The position numbers were made by a program, and so were the translations under genes. A stretch of 54,973 nt of DNA from Pseudobacteriovorax antillogorgiicola (GTDB taxonomy: Bacteria > Bdellovibrionota_B > Oligoflexia > Oligoflexales > RGVZ01): contig CAMDHM010000016.1 in assembly GCA_945898195.1 (NCBI GenBank), positions 1 to 54,973 on the forward strand, in the 5' to 3' direction. Shown piece by piece: positions 36,402-43,852 of this stretch (within the stretch, counting starts at the first letter, position 1; each line of letters opens with the position of its first letter). The notes under the pieces were generated by a model that was not told the origin of the DNA, made no database searches, and saw only the letters and a list, made by a program, of their open reading frames with translations.

Positions 36402-37142
36402 TTATTCAATTTCTGGTGTGCTGAGCATTCGTCCTGAGACCGTTGATCTGCCTCCTGACGCCAGGAATTTTCCAATATAAATAGACCAGGCTCCCTCTAA
36501 GGTTCCTCGGGCGACTTCCGGCGACTCAGCAAAATCCACAACGACCAGGTGACGCTCTGCAGGGCTTATTTTTTTCAAAATCAGATCCTTTTCGTTCAAC
36601 GGATCTCCCTTGAAATAAAGTTGCGTCGTAAGGGATGGATAACCTACCTTGTGGACCTTCACGTGGATGTGGGGCGGACGATCCCAGCCTTCACTCGCGG
36701 GATAAGCTCCTGGCTTGATGGATAGGACACGAAACTGGCCAGAGTTATTCGTAATGACCTGCGCCCAATATTGAAAATGAGGATCTAATGGTGCTGTGTT
36801 GGAATCGTTGGGATGGTCGTATTTACCCGAGGCGCAGGCTTGCCAAAACTCGACCATTGCACCTGCAATTGGTTCACGTGTGTCAGCATCCAACAGGACA
36901 CCGTTCAAAAGTATCCTTTGCCCGTCGGCAAATTCCGCATGACCCTTTACGCGAGTCATGTCTGCGTCCTTGTCCAATTGGTTCAGGATAGGATAGAAGG
37001 GGCCTTCCGTTTGTGGAGGTGTTTTGATGTTCCCCGCGGCCTTTGCTGCTGAATTCAGTAGAAACCCGCTGGCCAAAGCCCCGACACCTGCCAGCCCTGC
37101 ATTTTTTAATATCTCCCGACGCGCTGAATCAAATTTTCCCAT
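36402..37142 (-). CDS. Tat-exported intradiol ring-cleavage dioxygenase
   Basis: The 246-residue protein has a twin-arginine signal (ARREILKNAG, Arg8-Arg9, then a hydrophobic stretch to about 35). The mature domain belongs to the protocatechuate 3,4-dioxygenase/catechol 1,2-dioxygenase fold. The non-haem Fe(III) ligands are all visible: Tyr108 (SGKYDHP), Tyr147 (PGAYPAS), His158 and His160 (RPPHIHVKV). It cleaves catechol-type rings between the hydroxyls, here in the periplasm. TEGPFYP near residue 45 is a family N-terminal motif. It lies upstream of the polyketide synthase gene and divergent from a LysR regulator. GAGGA precedes the ATG. Confidence 0.92.
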   Translation of the reverse strand: MGKFDSARREILKNAGLAGVGALASGFLLNSAAKAAGNIKTPPQTEGPFYPILNQLDKDADMTRVKGHAEFADGQRILLNGVLLDADTREPIAGAMVEFWQACASGKYDHPNDSNTAPLDPHFQYWAQVITNNSGQFRVLSIKPGAYPASEGWDRPPHIHVKVHKVGYPSLTTQLYFKGDPLNEKDLILKKISPAERHLVVVDFAESPEVARGTLEGAWSIYIGKFLASGGRSTVSGRMLSTPEIE

Positions 37143-37210
37143 AGCTAATCATCCTCGCTAAATAGTTTTTGTTAATTGATTCTTTGAGAAAAGAAGCATA
37201 TCTATGTTTC

Positions 37211-37246
37211 CACATATTGGTAAAATTAATTGTAATTATATATGTG
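37211..37246. promoter_or_regulatory. Candidate LysR operator between divergent genes
   Basis: CACATAT (37211-37217) and ATATGTG (37240-37246) are perfect inverted arms 22 nt apart in a very AT-rich 117-bp divergent region between the dioxygenase and LysR genes. LysR regulators usually bind such interrupted dyads between their own gene and the divergent target. The right arm lies only three bases before the LysR gene's AAGGA. Confidence 0.45.
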
Positions 37247-37259
37247 ATAAGGAAAAACT

Positions 37260-38132
37260 ATGTTTCCATCTCCTACGGACTTGCACTATTTTCTTGAGGC
37301 CGCGAATACACAAAATTTTTCACGAGCCGCCGAAAGGCTTGGAATCACTCAACCATCCTTATCGTTGGCGATCCAAAGGCTGGAGGCGGATCTTGGGGAA
37401 AAAGTTTTTCTGCGCAGTAAGCGTGGCGTCACCTTAACTCAGGGCGGAAAGCTACTGCTCGTGCAGACACGAAATCTATTGGAGGTCTGGAATGGAGTGC
37501 GGGCGGATGCGCGGGGATCGATGCAAACAATCAAAGGCAACTACATCCTCGGCTGTCACCCATCCGTTGCCCTGTATTCTCTATCCTTGTTTTTACCAAA
37601 GGTACTGCTAGCTCACCCGGACCTTCAGGTGGATTTAGTTCACGACCTTTCGCGAAAAATCACTGAGGGTGTTGTGACCTCAAAAATCGACCTTGGAATT
37701 GTGGTTAACCCACATCGCCATCCTGACCTATTGATCAAAAAACTTGCCGATGATGACGTCGGATTTTGGGTTCGTGATAGCAAGAAACAGGAAAGTTTTT
37801 CAGACCGCGGTGGCAAAGGGCATATCCTGATTTATGACCCCGAATTAATTCAATCTCAGGTTCTACTTAAGAAAGCAGTAAAATTTGGATTTAATCCTAC
37901 GCGGATCATCGAGTCAGGAAGCCTGGAGGTCGTCGCTGAGCTCACTGCAAGCGGATGTGGCATTGGAGTCTTACCATCCAGAGTCGCCGAACGGTCCAGC
38001 AAAAAAATCATCCGCTTAGCAGGGGCGCCATTTTACCGGGATGAAATATGCCTCGTCATGCGCGTGGAAAATAAATCTGTCGCTGCGATGCGTTGCCTCG
38101 CCGAAGCAGTGGCTGAGGGCTTCCTCCGATAG
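37260..38132 (+). CDS. LysR-family transcriptional regulator
   Basis: The 290-residue protein has the winged helix-turn-helix at 1-60 (LHYFLEAANTQNFSRAAERLGITQPSLS, then IQRLEADLGEKVFLR) and a periplasmic-binding-like effector domain (about 90-290) with GVLPSRVAE near the end. The gene is divergent from the intradiol dioxygenase gene, the classical arrangement for a LysR protein that controls its neighbour with an aromatic effector (as CatR or BenM). AAGGA six bases before the ATG supports the start. Confidence 0.93.
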   Translation: MFPSPTDLHYFLEAANTQNFSRAAERLGITQPSLSLAIQRLEADLGEKVFLRSKRGVTLTQGGKLLLVQTRNLLEVWNGVRADARGSMQTIKGNYILGCHPSVALYSLSLFLPKVLLAHPDLQVDLVHDLSRKITEGVVTSKIDLGIVVNPHRHPDLLIKKLADDDVGFWVRDSKKQESFSDRGGKGHILIYDPELIQSQVLLKKAVKFGFNPTRIIESGSLEVVAELTASGCGIGVLPSRVAERSSKKIIRLAGAPFYRDEICLVMRVENKSVAAMRCLAEAVAEGFLR

Positions 38133-38164
38133 CCTAATGGGCACCAAATATCGGCCCAAAAAAA

Positions 38165-39358
38165 TTAAGCAGCGTTGAGCGGCATGTGAAAGCTGAGGCC
38201 ATCAATGTCCACATTGAATCCGTTGCCATCGGCCCGAACGGTCAGCTCCTTTCCAGCAAACTTCAACGTCCTCGACCCCCCAAACGGAATGATCATTGGA
38301 TCGACAGAGACTGATGCGCCGCCACCGAAGCTAAAAACAAATTTACCAGTTGGATCTATTTCCATTCCTTCGAGAACATCGCTGGAGACCGAGCGAACCG
38401 GCTCGGCGTCAATCCCACCGTGGATACTGACCACGTTTTCTTCCGTCGGTAATTCTTCGGGGGCAGACTCAGGGATCACTTCAGGAAGCGATTCCAGAAC
38501 TTCGTCCCGAACCGACGCATTTTCATCAGCTTCAACCGGAAAGGCTGCCTCAGCCTCCATCGATGCCACCATGGTGGTTTCCAGAGCATCTTCCGAAGTG
38601 GTTTCCGGGAGTGGTTCGGTATTGCCCACGATTTCCTCCTCCATCACAACTTCATCGGCCGGGCCTGGAACTGCAGCAGCTTCGGCCACTTGCTTGGCAT
38701 CGCCGCCAGCGTCAGCGCTGTAAGGCGCCAAAACGTTGATGAACGGCTCCATACCGATACGCTCAATGACGGCCTGCATGCGTTCGCCTGCCTGTCCGTT
38801 TTCCTTCCAGACATTAACCGCGGCCTTCACTTTTTCAACGATTTGATCGGCCGGAATTCCTTCAGCAGCAAATGAACCCAGCTCTGGAATGACAGCTTGC
38901 TTGCCGCCAATGGAAATACGGTAGCCTTCTTCCGTCCCAACGATCGCAATATCTAACGTGTGGCAGGGCACGCAACATGTGGCACAGCCATTGATTCCAA
39001 TTTTAAGCGCCGCGCCCGCCTCGACCCCAGCCAGTGCCTCCGTAATATCCAGAGATGATTTAAGGGCATCCTGCTTGCTTTCCGGACATAAGGCGCCAAG
39101 GCATGCCAGCGGCTGATGGATTCCATCCTGATAGTCACGGACCGCAAGCCCACCGGAGGCAAGTTCCTTGGTGATCACCTCGACTTGTTCCGGCACCACA
39201 AAAAGGGCCAGGCGTTGGTCTTCGGTCGCCTTGATGATCACCGAATGTTGTTCCGACAATGCGGCCAACTTTTTCAAGTGGGCTGAATTGTAGAGTCCCC
39301 CTGGAACTTCAGCCAAGAGGGCAACAGAACCGTTTTTTAATTTAAATGGCGTACCCAT
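38165..39358 (-). CDS. Single-module siroheme-reductase-like protein with acidic linker and new C-terminal domain
   Basis: The 397-residue protein starts with a ferredoxin-like half-domain of nitrite/sulfite reductases (1-75: SVIIKATEDQRLALF). A cluster-binding region follows: CLGALC (Cys86, Cys91) and NGCATCCVPC (Cys125, 128, 129, 132) before HTLDIAIVG. Only one copy of the usual two-fold repeat is present. Residues about 215-325 form a long Glu/Pro/Ala-rich, probably disordered linker, and 330-397 a small beta-rich domain (KFVFSFGGGASVSVDPMIIPFGG, then GFNVDIDGLSFHM) that I do not recognise. The ATG at 39358 has GGGAG upstream; a GTG eight codons earlier has none. Enzyme activity is uncertain. 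Confidence 0.7.
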   Translation of the reverse strand: MGTPFKLKNGSVALLAEVPGGLYNSAHLKKLAALSEQHSVIIKATEDQRLALFVVPEQVEVITKELASGGLAVRDYQDGIHQPLACLGALCPESKQDALKSSLDITEALAGVEAGAALKIGINGCATCCVPCHTLDIAIVGTEEGYRISIGGKQAVIPELGSFAAEGIPADQIVEKVKAAVNVWKENGQAGERMQAVIERIGMEPFINVLAPYSADAGGDAKQVAEAAAVPGPADEVVMEEEIVGNTEPLPETTSEDALETTMVASMEAEAAFPVEADENASVRDEVLESLPEVIPESAPEELPTEENVVSIHGGIDAEPVRSVSSDVLEGMEIDPTGKFVFSFGGGASVSVDPMIIPFGGSRTLKFAGKELTVRADGNGFNVDIDGLSFHMPLNAA

Positions 39359-39381
39359 TGGCGCTCCCTTTGATTGAGCCA

Positions 39382-39406
39382 CTCACACGCGTGAGTTCTT
39401 CACGCG
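39382..39406 (-). promoter_or_regulatory. Two overlapping, mutually exclusive hairpins in a leader
   Basis: Arms CTCAC (39382-39386) and GTGAG (39391-39395) form one hairpin; CGCGTGA (39388-39394) and TCACGCG (39400-39406) form another, stronger one with a 5-nt loop. They share bases and cannot form together. They lie 24-48 nt before the start of the siroheme-reductase-like gene, so they could be an operator pair or an RNA switch near its ribosome-binding site. Confidence 0.4.
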
Positions 39407-39468
39407 CTTAAGCTCATCCCGTTGAGAACCAATCGGCGAGCAATCCCAGTCACTTGACCCACGCAGGC

Positions 39469-39511
39469 AAAAAAAAAGGCCCTTAGGCATGGAAGTCCAC
39501 GTCTAAGGGCC
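39469..39511 (-). terminator. Intrinsic terminator of the XRE-like gene
   Basis: On the minus strand GGCCCTTAG (39511-39503) pairs with CTAAGGGCC (39486-39478), a 9-bp stem, followed by nine T (39477-39469). The loop contains a small inner palindrome (TGGA/TCCA). It separates the XRE-like gene from the siroheme-reductase-like gene downstream. Confidence 0.9.
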
Positions 39512-39568
39512 CAGAAATAATCACGAAAACACAAATATATTTCAAGAAACAAAATCCAAAAAGTTCGC

Positions 39569-40471
39569 TTAGCTCAGATTTTCCATGTAGTCACGCAGCC
39601 GTTGATTCATCAGTGCCTTGGAAACCCAAAAGGTAGATGCGAGCTGCTGTACAATGTCTAGGCTACTGTCGATCCGCTCTACTTCGCGGCGCATGAAGTC
39701 ACCCGGGACAAGCAACAATCCCGCGAAAGCGTTGCCCTGGATGTCGAGAGCTTCCGCTGGAGCACCAACAAAGGCAGCGCCCAGAGCGTGGCCTGTGCGG
39801 ACCAGCCAATTGAAAATTTCCTTGGCGATCAAGAATCGGATGAAGGAACGTGAATCGCTGGCGCGGTGACGGATGATCAGCTTGGTTTCAGAGCCTTCAC
39901 CAGTGTATTCAGCCACGAAAGGCTTCACCAGGGTAGCCTCGGCCACAATCGAAATTGCCGGGAACATCTGAAGCACTTCGGGGATATAAACTGGGGCTTC
40001 CGTGAAACGGCCCAGCTCGATGATTGCCTTTACCGTCTTGAGGACTGCTGCGCGATTCACATCAAACAAGGTTTCAAAGGAAGCGGGAGACCCATCTGCC
40101 TGCCAGCGGCTGGGGTTCTTAAAAAATTCCTTCTTTAGGTTCTCCTGCTGGCGCCCAGACATCGCAAATGCACCATAGCCGCGGTATTCGAAGACCGCCT
40201 CGTCCAGACCGACCGCGCCTGCGGCGATGTCAATCACCAGCCGCTCGTCGACGTTCAAATGATCAGCGAGCCCTCGCAAGGTCGAAAGGGAGCGAATGTT
40301 CTTCTTCCCCTTTTTCCAATGGCTGCAATCAGCGGGATCGTACCCAAGGATCGCACCAACATCCTGGTCAATGACCTTGACGTTGCCTTCGTAGCGAATT
40401 TCAAGAGCCTCCTTGCAGAAACGAAACAAGGTGGCGGAATGCGGGTAGCGGTTCTCTTCCGTCTTTTTCAT
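39569..40471 (-). CDS. XRE-like helix-turn-helix protein with degenerate ImmA/IrrE-like domain
   Basis: The 300-residue protein has an N-terminal helix-turn-helix region (about 12-75: FCKEALEIRYEGNVKVIDQDVGAILGYDPADCSHWKKGKKNIRS-type, ending LRGLADHLNVDE). The C-terminal part (about 130-300) resembles ImmA/IrrE metallopeptidases in layout (AIIELGRFTEAPVYIPEV, FIRFLIAKEIFNWLVRTGH, FAGLLLVPGDFMRREV, ASTFWVSKALMNQRL). The zinc-binding HExxH is replaced by AKEIFNW, so protease activity is unlikely. It may sense a signal and regulate neighbours. GGAGG nine bases before ATG 40471 sets the start. Confidence 0.7.
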   Translation of the reverse strand: MKKTEENRYPHSATLFRFCKEALEIRYEGNVKVIDQDVGAILGYDPADCSHWKKGKKNIRSLSTLRGLADHLNVDERLVIDIAAGAVGLDEAVFEYRGYGAFAMSGRQQENLKKEFFKNPSRWQADGSPASFETLFDVNRAAVLKTVKAIIELGRFTEAPVYIPEVLQMFPAISIVAEATLVKPFVAEYTGEGSETKLIIRHRASDSRSFIRFLIAKEIFNWLVRTGHALGAAFVGAPAEALDIQGNAFAGLLLVPGDFMRREVERIDSSLDIVQQLASTFWVSKALMNQRLRDYMENLS

Positions 40472-40538
40472 ATCGGCTAACCTCCGTGTCATAGGCCGAA
40501 GCCCAAAGGATCCGCATTTTGCAGATCTCCTGAGCGCC

Positions 40539-40562
40539 AAAGAAATGCGGCCTCATGCCGCA
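40539..40562 (-). terminator. Probable terminator of infC
   Basis: On the minus strand TGCGGC (40562-40557), ATGAG, GCCGCA (40551-40546) is followed by TTTCTTT (40545-40539). The stem is 6 bp, GC-rich, and the tail is T-rich but interrupted. It lies about 80 nt after infC and before the XRE-like gene, which suggests separate transcripts. Confidence 0.6.
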
Positions 40563-40639
40563 CTAAAAGCCTGTTTTTACAACTGTTAGGGAATGGCTGT
40601 ATTCAATTAGAAACGATTTTTTGGGACCGGTCAAGGCGC

Positions 40640-41119
40640 TCAGGCCTTGGCTGGTTCCAAAAGGGCGATGGTGATGGGTCCTGGAACCATGGAAACCTTA
40701 CACTTCACCACACTGGTGACGCGTTCAAGGAGGACACGAGCCCGTTCTGGTGACTCGCGCTCGCGACCACGAAGGCGGACGATAACCTTCACCTTGTCTC
40801 CACGCTCGAGAAACTTGGTGATATTGCCAATTTTAGTTTGCAGATCGTGATCACTGATGTTGATCTTGAGCTGAATCTCTTTCAATTCAGAACTCTTCTG
40901 CTGTTTGGATTTCGCTTTTTTCTGTTCGTAAAGAAGCTTCTTGAAGTCTTGTAGACGAACAACCGGTGGAGTCGACTTGTCGCTGACGAGGCAAAGGTCA
41001 AGACCCTCTTCCTCTGCACGGCGCAATGCTTCCGTGACGGGAACGATTTCGTTTACTTCTTCGCCAACCAGGCGGACTTGGGGGTATTGACGGGAGTTGG
41101 TGCGATTTATGACTTCCAA
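40640..41119 (-). CDS. infC: Translation initiation factor IF-3 (isolated, divergent)
   Basis: IF-3 binds the 30S subunit and checks initiator tRNA and start codon. The 159-residue protein has the N-terminal domain (VRLVGEEVNEIVPVTEALRRAEEEGLDLCLV), a Lys-rich linker and the C-terminal domain (INISDHDLQTKIGNITKFLERGDKVKVIVRLRGRE). It is about 20 residues shorter than E. coli IF-3. The start is TTG behind AAAGGA; IF-3 genes often use rare start codons for self-control. The usual partners rpmI and rplT do not follow, so this may be a relocated gene or a second copy. Confidence 0.88.
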   Translation of the reverse strand: MEVINRTNSRQYPQVRLVGEEVNEIVPVTEALRRAEEEGLDLCLVSDKSTPPVVRLQDFKKLLYEQKKAKSKQQKSSELKEIQLKINISDHDLQTKIGNITKFLERGDKVKVIVRLRGRERESPERARVLLERVTSVVKCKVSMVPGPITIALLEPAKA

Positions 41120-41159
41120 AAGCGATTTGTCCTTTCGACAGGTTTTACAACGGGCACTC

Positions 41160-41219
41160 GACGACCAGATTTAAGGTCGCCAGCACTTTCTTATACAAAT
41201 TAACAGAATTTTCCAGCAA
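41160..41219 (-). promoter_or_regulatory. Candidate infC promoter and leader hairpin
   Basis: On the minus strand TTGCTG (41219-41214), an 18-nt spacer and TATAAG (41195-41190) form a plausible promoter. Just after the expected transcription start lies a hairpin, GGCGACC (41181-41175) pairing with GGTCGTC (41166-41160) with one G-U pair and an 8-nt loop. Such a leader structure could take part in IF-3 autoregulation, but that is inference. Confidence 0.5.
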
Positions 41220-41229
41220 GATTGAGGCC

Positions 41230-42546
41230 TTGAATAAACATCCCTTGTGGCTCAAAGCCATAAAAACAACATACACCAATCATTACAGACGGTTACTAAT
41301 GTCGCCAACCAAGCCTCTCATCACTGACCCGATCGAACAAGCCTTCAAATTAGGGGAACATTGGGTTCCCGGGATCTGGCGCTACATGCTGCCCGTTGCC
41401 TTGACCGACATCACTTTGCCACAGGAACGGCGCGCGACCTGCCTAAATTGCCCGCGCGCCAAATTTGAGGGCTGGCGTCCCGACTACCGATGCTGCACCT
41501 ATCATCCCCGCGTGCCCAATTTTCTTTTAGGGCTCGCCCTTAGTCAACCGGCATCCGAGAAAATTATAAAGACCCTTGTCCTTAAGGGCTTTCTATTACC
41601 GGAGGGCATGATCTCTTCGCCAAATCAATGGGCACATTATTTAACGGACACCGGTGAAGATCGCTTTGGGCGCAGCGAAAAAGTCCTCTGTCCATTCTTG
41701 GAACAGAAATCTGGACTATGCAACCTTTACGCCTTCCGCAATTCGGTTTGCTCAACTTTCTTTTGCCAACATGATCACGGCGACAAGGGTGACCGATTCT
41801 GGTCCAGCTTGCAAACCGTTGCGCAGCAGGTGGAGATGGGCCTTGGCCAATGGGCATTGAACCAACTCGGATTTGACGTCAAAGCTTACATGAAGCGCCT
41901 AAACTCACTTTCCACAACCATTGAAAAAGTTTCAGACCCAGAAACCGGCGCCTGGACACCGGCAGCATTGAAGCTCGTATGGGGCAAGTTTTATGGCCGC
42001 GAAATCGAACTACTCCAGGCCTGCGGGGATCTTGTCCGAAAACATCGCGATGAGCTGTGGAAAATCGCCAATACCATCGACATTCTTGAGGCGCATAAAT
42101 TTGATCGCGCCTCAGTGCGTATTGTTCCAAAGAAATACCGGTCCGAAATAGACGCGGAATATTTTGAAAGCGGAGACACTTCGCCGCCGCGCGATATTTG
42201 GCGGGGCTTTAAGGCCTTGCACAAAAACCTTTGGGCACTTCCCGCGGGATCTCTTTCGTTCAGCCCAAGGGCCCAGTTGATGGCCAACCCCAAAGACGAC
42301 GCTGAAGGCAAGGCCTTCAAGGACTGCACCCACATGGTTGAATTCCGGGCACGTCGTAATGCTCACGATTACGAATGGCGTGAATACATCCCGGCCGACA
42401 AGGCGATGGCGCTGCTGTGGTTCAGTCGCAGGCGCAAAGTCAACGCGGCCCTTCTGGAGCGGTTGTCCAGCATGCTCAAACAGGATGCATCGCAATTCCT
42501 GTCTGAGTGGACCGGTAAGAAAGTTTTAACCAAATCTTTGCCCTGA
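41230..42546 (+). CDS. YkgJ-like cysteine-cluster protein
   Basis: The protein has 438 residues from a TTG at 41230; an ATG at 41299 (codon 24) is an equally possible start, and neither has a good ribosome-binding site. Eight cysteines fall in two groups: CLNC (71, 74) plus CC (88, 89), and C154-x9-C164-x9-C174-x4-C179 in CPFLEQKSGLCNLYAFRNSVCSTFFC-type context. The second group resembles YkgJ/UPF0153 zinc- or iron-binding proteins (C.IY..RP..C..F.C). The remaining 250 residues are helical and not recognised. It may bind one or two metal centres; function unknown. Confidence 0.7.
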   Translation: MNKHPLWLKAIKTTYTNHYRRLLMSPTKPLITDPIEQAFKLGEHWVPGIWRYMLPVALTDITLPQERRATCLNCPRAKFEGWRPDYRCCTYHPRVPNFLLGLALSQPASEKIIKTLVLKGFLLPEGMISSPNQWAHYLTDTGEDRFGRSEKVLCPFLEQKSGLCNLYAFRNSVCSTFFCQHDHGDKGDRFWSSLQTVAQQVEMGLGQWALNQLGFDVKAYMKRLNSLSTTIEKVSDPETGAWTPAALKLVWGKFYGREIELLQACGDLVRKHRDELWKIANTIDILEAHKFDRASVRIVPKKYRSEIDAEYFESGDTSPPRDIWRGFKALHKNLWALPAGSLSFSPRAQLMANPKDDAEGKAFKDCTHMVEFRARRNAHDYEWREYIPADKAMALLWFSRRRKVNAALLERLSSMLKQDASQFLSEWTGKKVLTKSLP

Positions 42547-42637
42547 CAGCTAGTCGTGCCGTAAGATCTCGGAACGCCCCCTCAATCTTAAAAAAAGAAT
42601 GGGGGGATGAGAGATAAAAAACCAACAGGAGTCAGAA

Positions 42638-43276
42638 ATGATATTCAAAGACATGTTTAAAGTGAACGTCCTAAGCGCAGCCCTCGCAGCAACGGTCGCT
42701 ACATTCGCGAGCACCACACCGGCTTTTTCCGCCATATGGGTAACCGACCAAGCGCATTCCTCGGCTCAATTCAAAGTGAAACACATGATGATCTCCAACG
42801 TCTCTGGTGACATCACTGGTGTTGACGCAAAAATCAACCTTAACGACAAGGACATTACCAAGTCGACGGTTGAAGCAACGCTAGACATCAAAACGATCAA
42901 CACCAATAACCCAAAACGTGACGAGCACCTTCGGAGTCCTGATTTTTTTGACGCCACAAAATTCCCAGTGATTAAATTCGTTTCGAAAAAAGTTGACAAA
43001 GCGGGTAAGGATCAATTGAAAATTTCCGGTGATCTCACCATTCGCGACATCACCAAGTCGGTGACGCTTGATGTAACGGGACCGACCGCGGGAGCCAAGG
43101 ATCCATGGGGCAATATCAAGCGCGGCTTGAGCGCTTCGACCAAGATCAACCGCAAAGACTTTGGCCTCACCTGGAACAAAGCCCTAGAAACCGGTGGAGT
43201 GGTCGTCAGCGACGAAGTTAGAATAGAAATCGAACTTGAGCTGCAGCAGCCCGTAGAAAAGAAGCCAGCACACTAA
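42638..43276 (+). CDS. YceI-family periplasmic lipid-binding protein
   Basis: The 212-residue protein has a Sec signal peptide (1-31, AFSA) and a YceI lipocalin-like domain: WVTDQAHSSAQFKVKHMMISNVSGDI, then DEHLRSPDFFDATKFPVIKFVSK, then LTIRDITKSVTLDV, and KINRKDFGLTWN. YceI proteins bind isoprenoid or fatty lipids in the periplasm and are often induced by stress. AGGAG six bases before the ATG is a strong Shine-Dalgarno. A peroxiredoxin follows after 39 nt, hinting at a shared oxidative-stress role. Confidence 0.94.
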   Translation: MIFKDMFKVNVLSAALAATVATFASTTPAFSAIWVTDQAHSSAQFKVKHMMISNVSGDITGVDAKINLNDKDITKSTVEATLDIKTINTNNPKRDEHLRSPDFFDATKFPVIKFVSKKVDKAGKDQLKISGDLTIRDITKSVTLDVTGPTAGAKDPWGNIKRGLSASTKINRKDFGLTWNKALETGGVVVSDEVRIEIELELQQPVEKKPAH

Positions 43277-43315
43277 AGCGAACTCATCATTAGGCTGAGA
43301 CCAGGAGCAGGGAAA

Positions 43316-43852
43316 ATGGTGGCGAAAAAAGTCGTTAAAAAAAAGACCGTTAAAAAGTCGGTCAAAAAGACATCCACCGGCGGTCCCATCCCGTCTTCCG
43401 GCGTGCATGCGCCGGAATTTTCCCTCCCTGCTTCCCCGGGCGATCAAATCGACCTAGCTTCATACCGCGGTAAAAAGAATGTCGTCCTCTATTTTTATCC
43501 GAAAGATGACACTCCCGGCTGCACGGCCGAGGCATGCTCCTTTCGGGACCATTACGAACGGATCTTGAAGACCGGCACCATCGTGATAGGCATCAGCGCA
43601 GATCCTGTAAAAAAGCACGAACGCTTCATTACGAAATATAGCTTGCCGTTCCCGCTCGCATCGGATGAGCAAAATACGGTCGCAAAAAAGTATGGCGTCT
43701 GGGTCGAAAAAAGCATGTACGGCCGGACCTACATGGGCATTCAACGATCGACTTTCTTGATCGACAAATCTGGACAAATTACCGCAGCGTGGCCCAAGGT
43801 CAAGGTCGATGGCCACACGGACGAAGTCCTGGCAGCCATCGACCTGCTATAA
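43316..43852 (+). CDS. bcp: Peroxiredoxin (BCP/PrxQ type) with basic N-terminal tail
   Basis: The 178-residue thiol peroxidase reduces hydroperoxides. FYPKDDTPGCTAEACSFRD holds the peroxidatic Cys and, five residues later, the resolving Cys, as in PrxQ. The domain runs from about residue 28 to the end. The first 20 residues are an unusual tail of repeated Lys-Lys-Val and Lys-Lys-Thr units (AKKVVKKKTVKKSVKK), absent from normal BCP. The tail resembles the histone-H1-like protein at 29034-29441 and may tie the enzyme to DNA or membranes. The stop codon directly abuts the convergent phoH stop. Confidence 0.92.
   Translation: MVAKKVVKKKTVKKSVKKTSTGGPIPSSGVHAPEFSLPASPGDQIDLASYRGKKNVVLYFYPKDDTPGCTAEACSFRDHYERILKTGTIVIGISADPVKKHERFITKYSLPFPLASDEQNTVAKKYGVWVEKSMYGRTYMGIQRSTFLIDKSGQITAAWPKVKVDGHTDEVLAAIDLL

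Noticed and set aside
36278..36475. Small 65-codon Ser/Asn-rich frame between the dioxygenase and the polyketide synthase
   Set aside because: It overlaps the end of the dioxygenase gene, ends in low-complexity sequence and lacks a ribosome-binding site.
38205..38723. Plus-strand 172-codon Ser/Thr-rich frame
   Set aside because: It is the mirror of the acidic linker on the other strand; its composition follows from that linker and it has no family features.
42577..42606. C-rich/G-rich hairpin before the YceI gene as a terminator
   Set aside because: The stem has a mismatch and a bulge, the loop is A-rich and no T tract follows in either direction.
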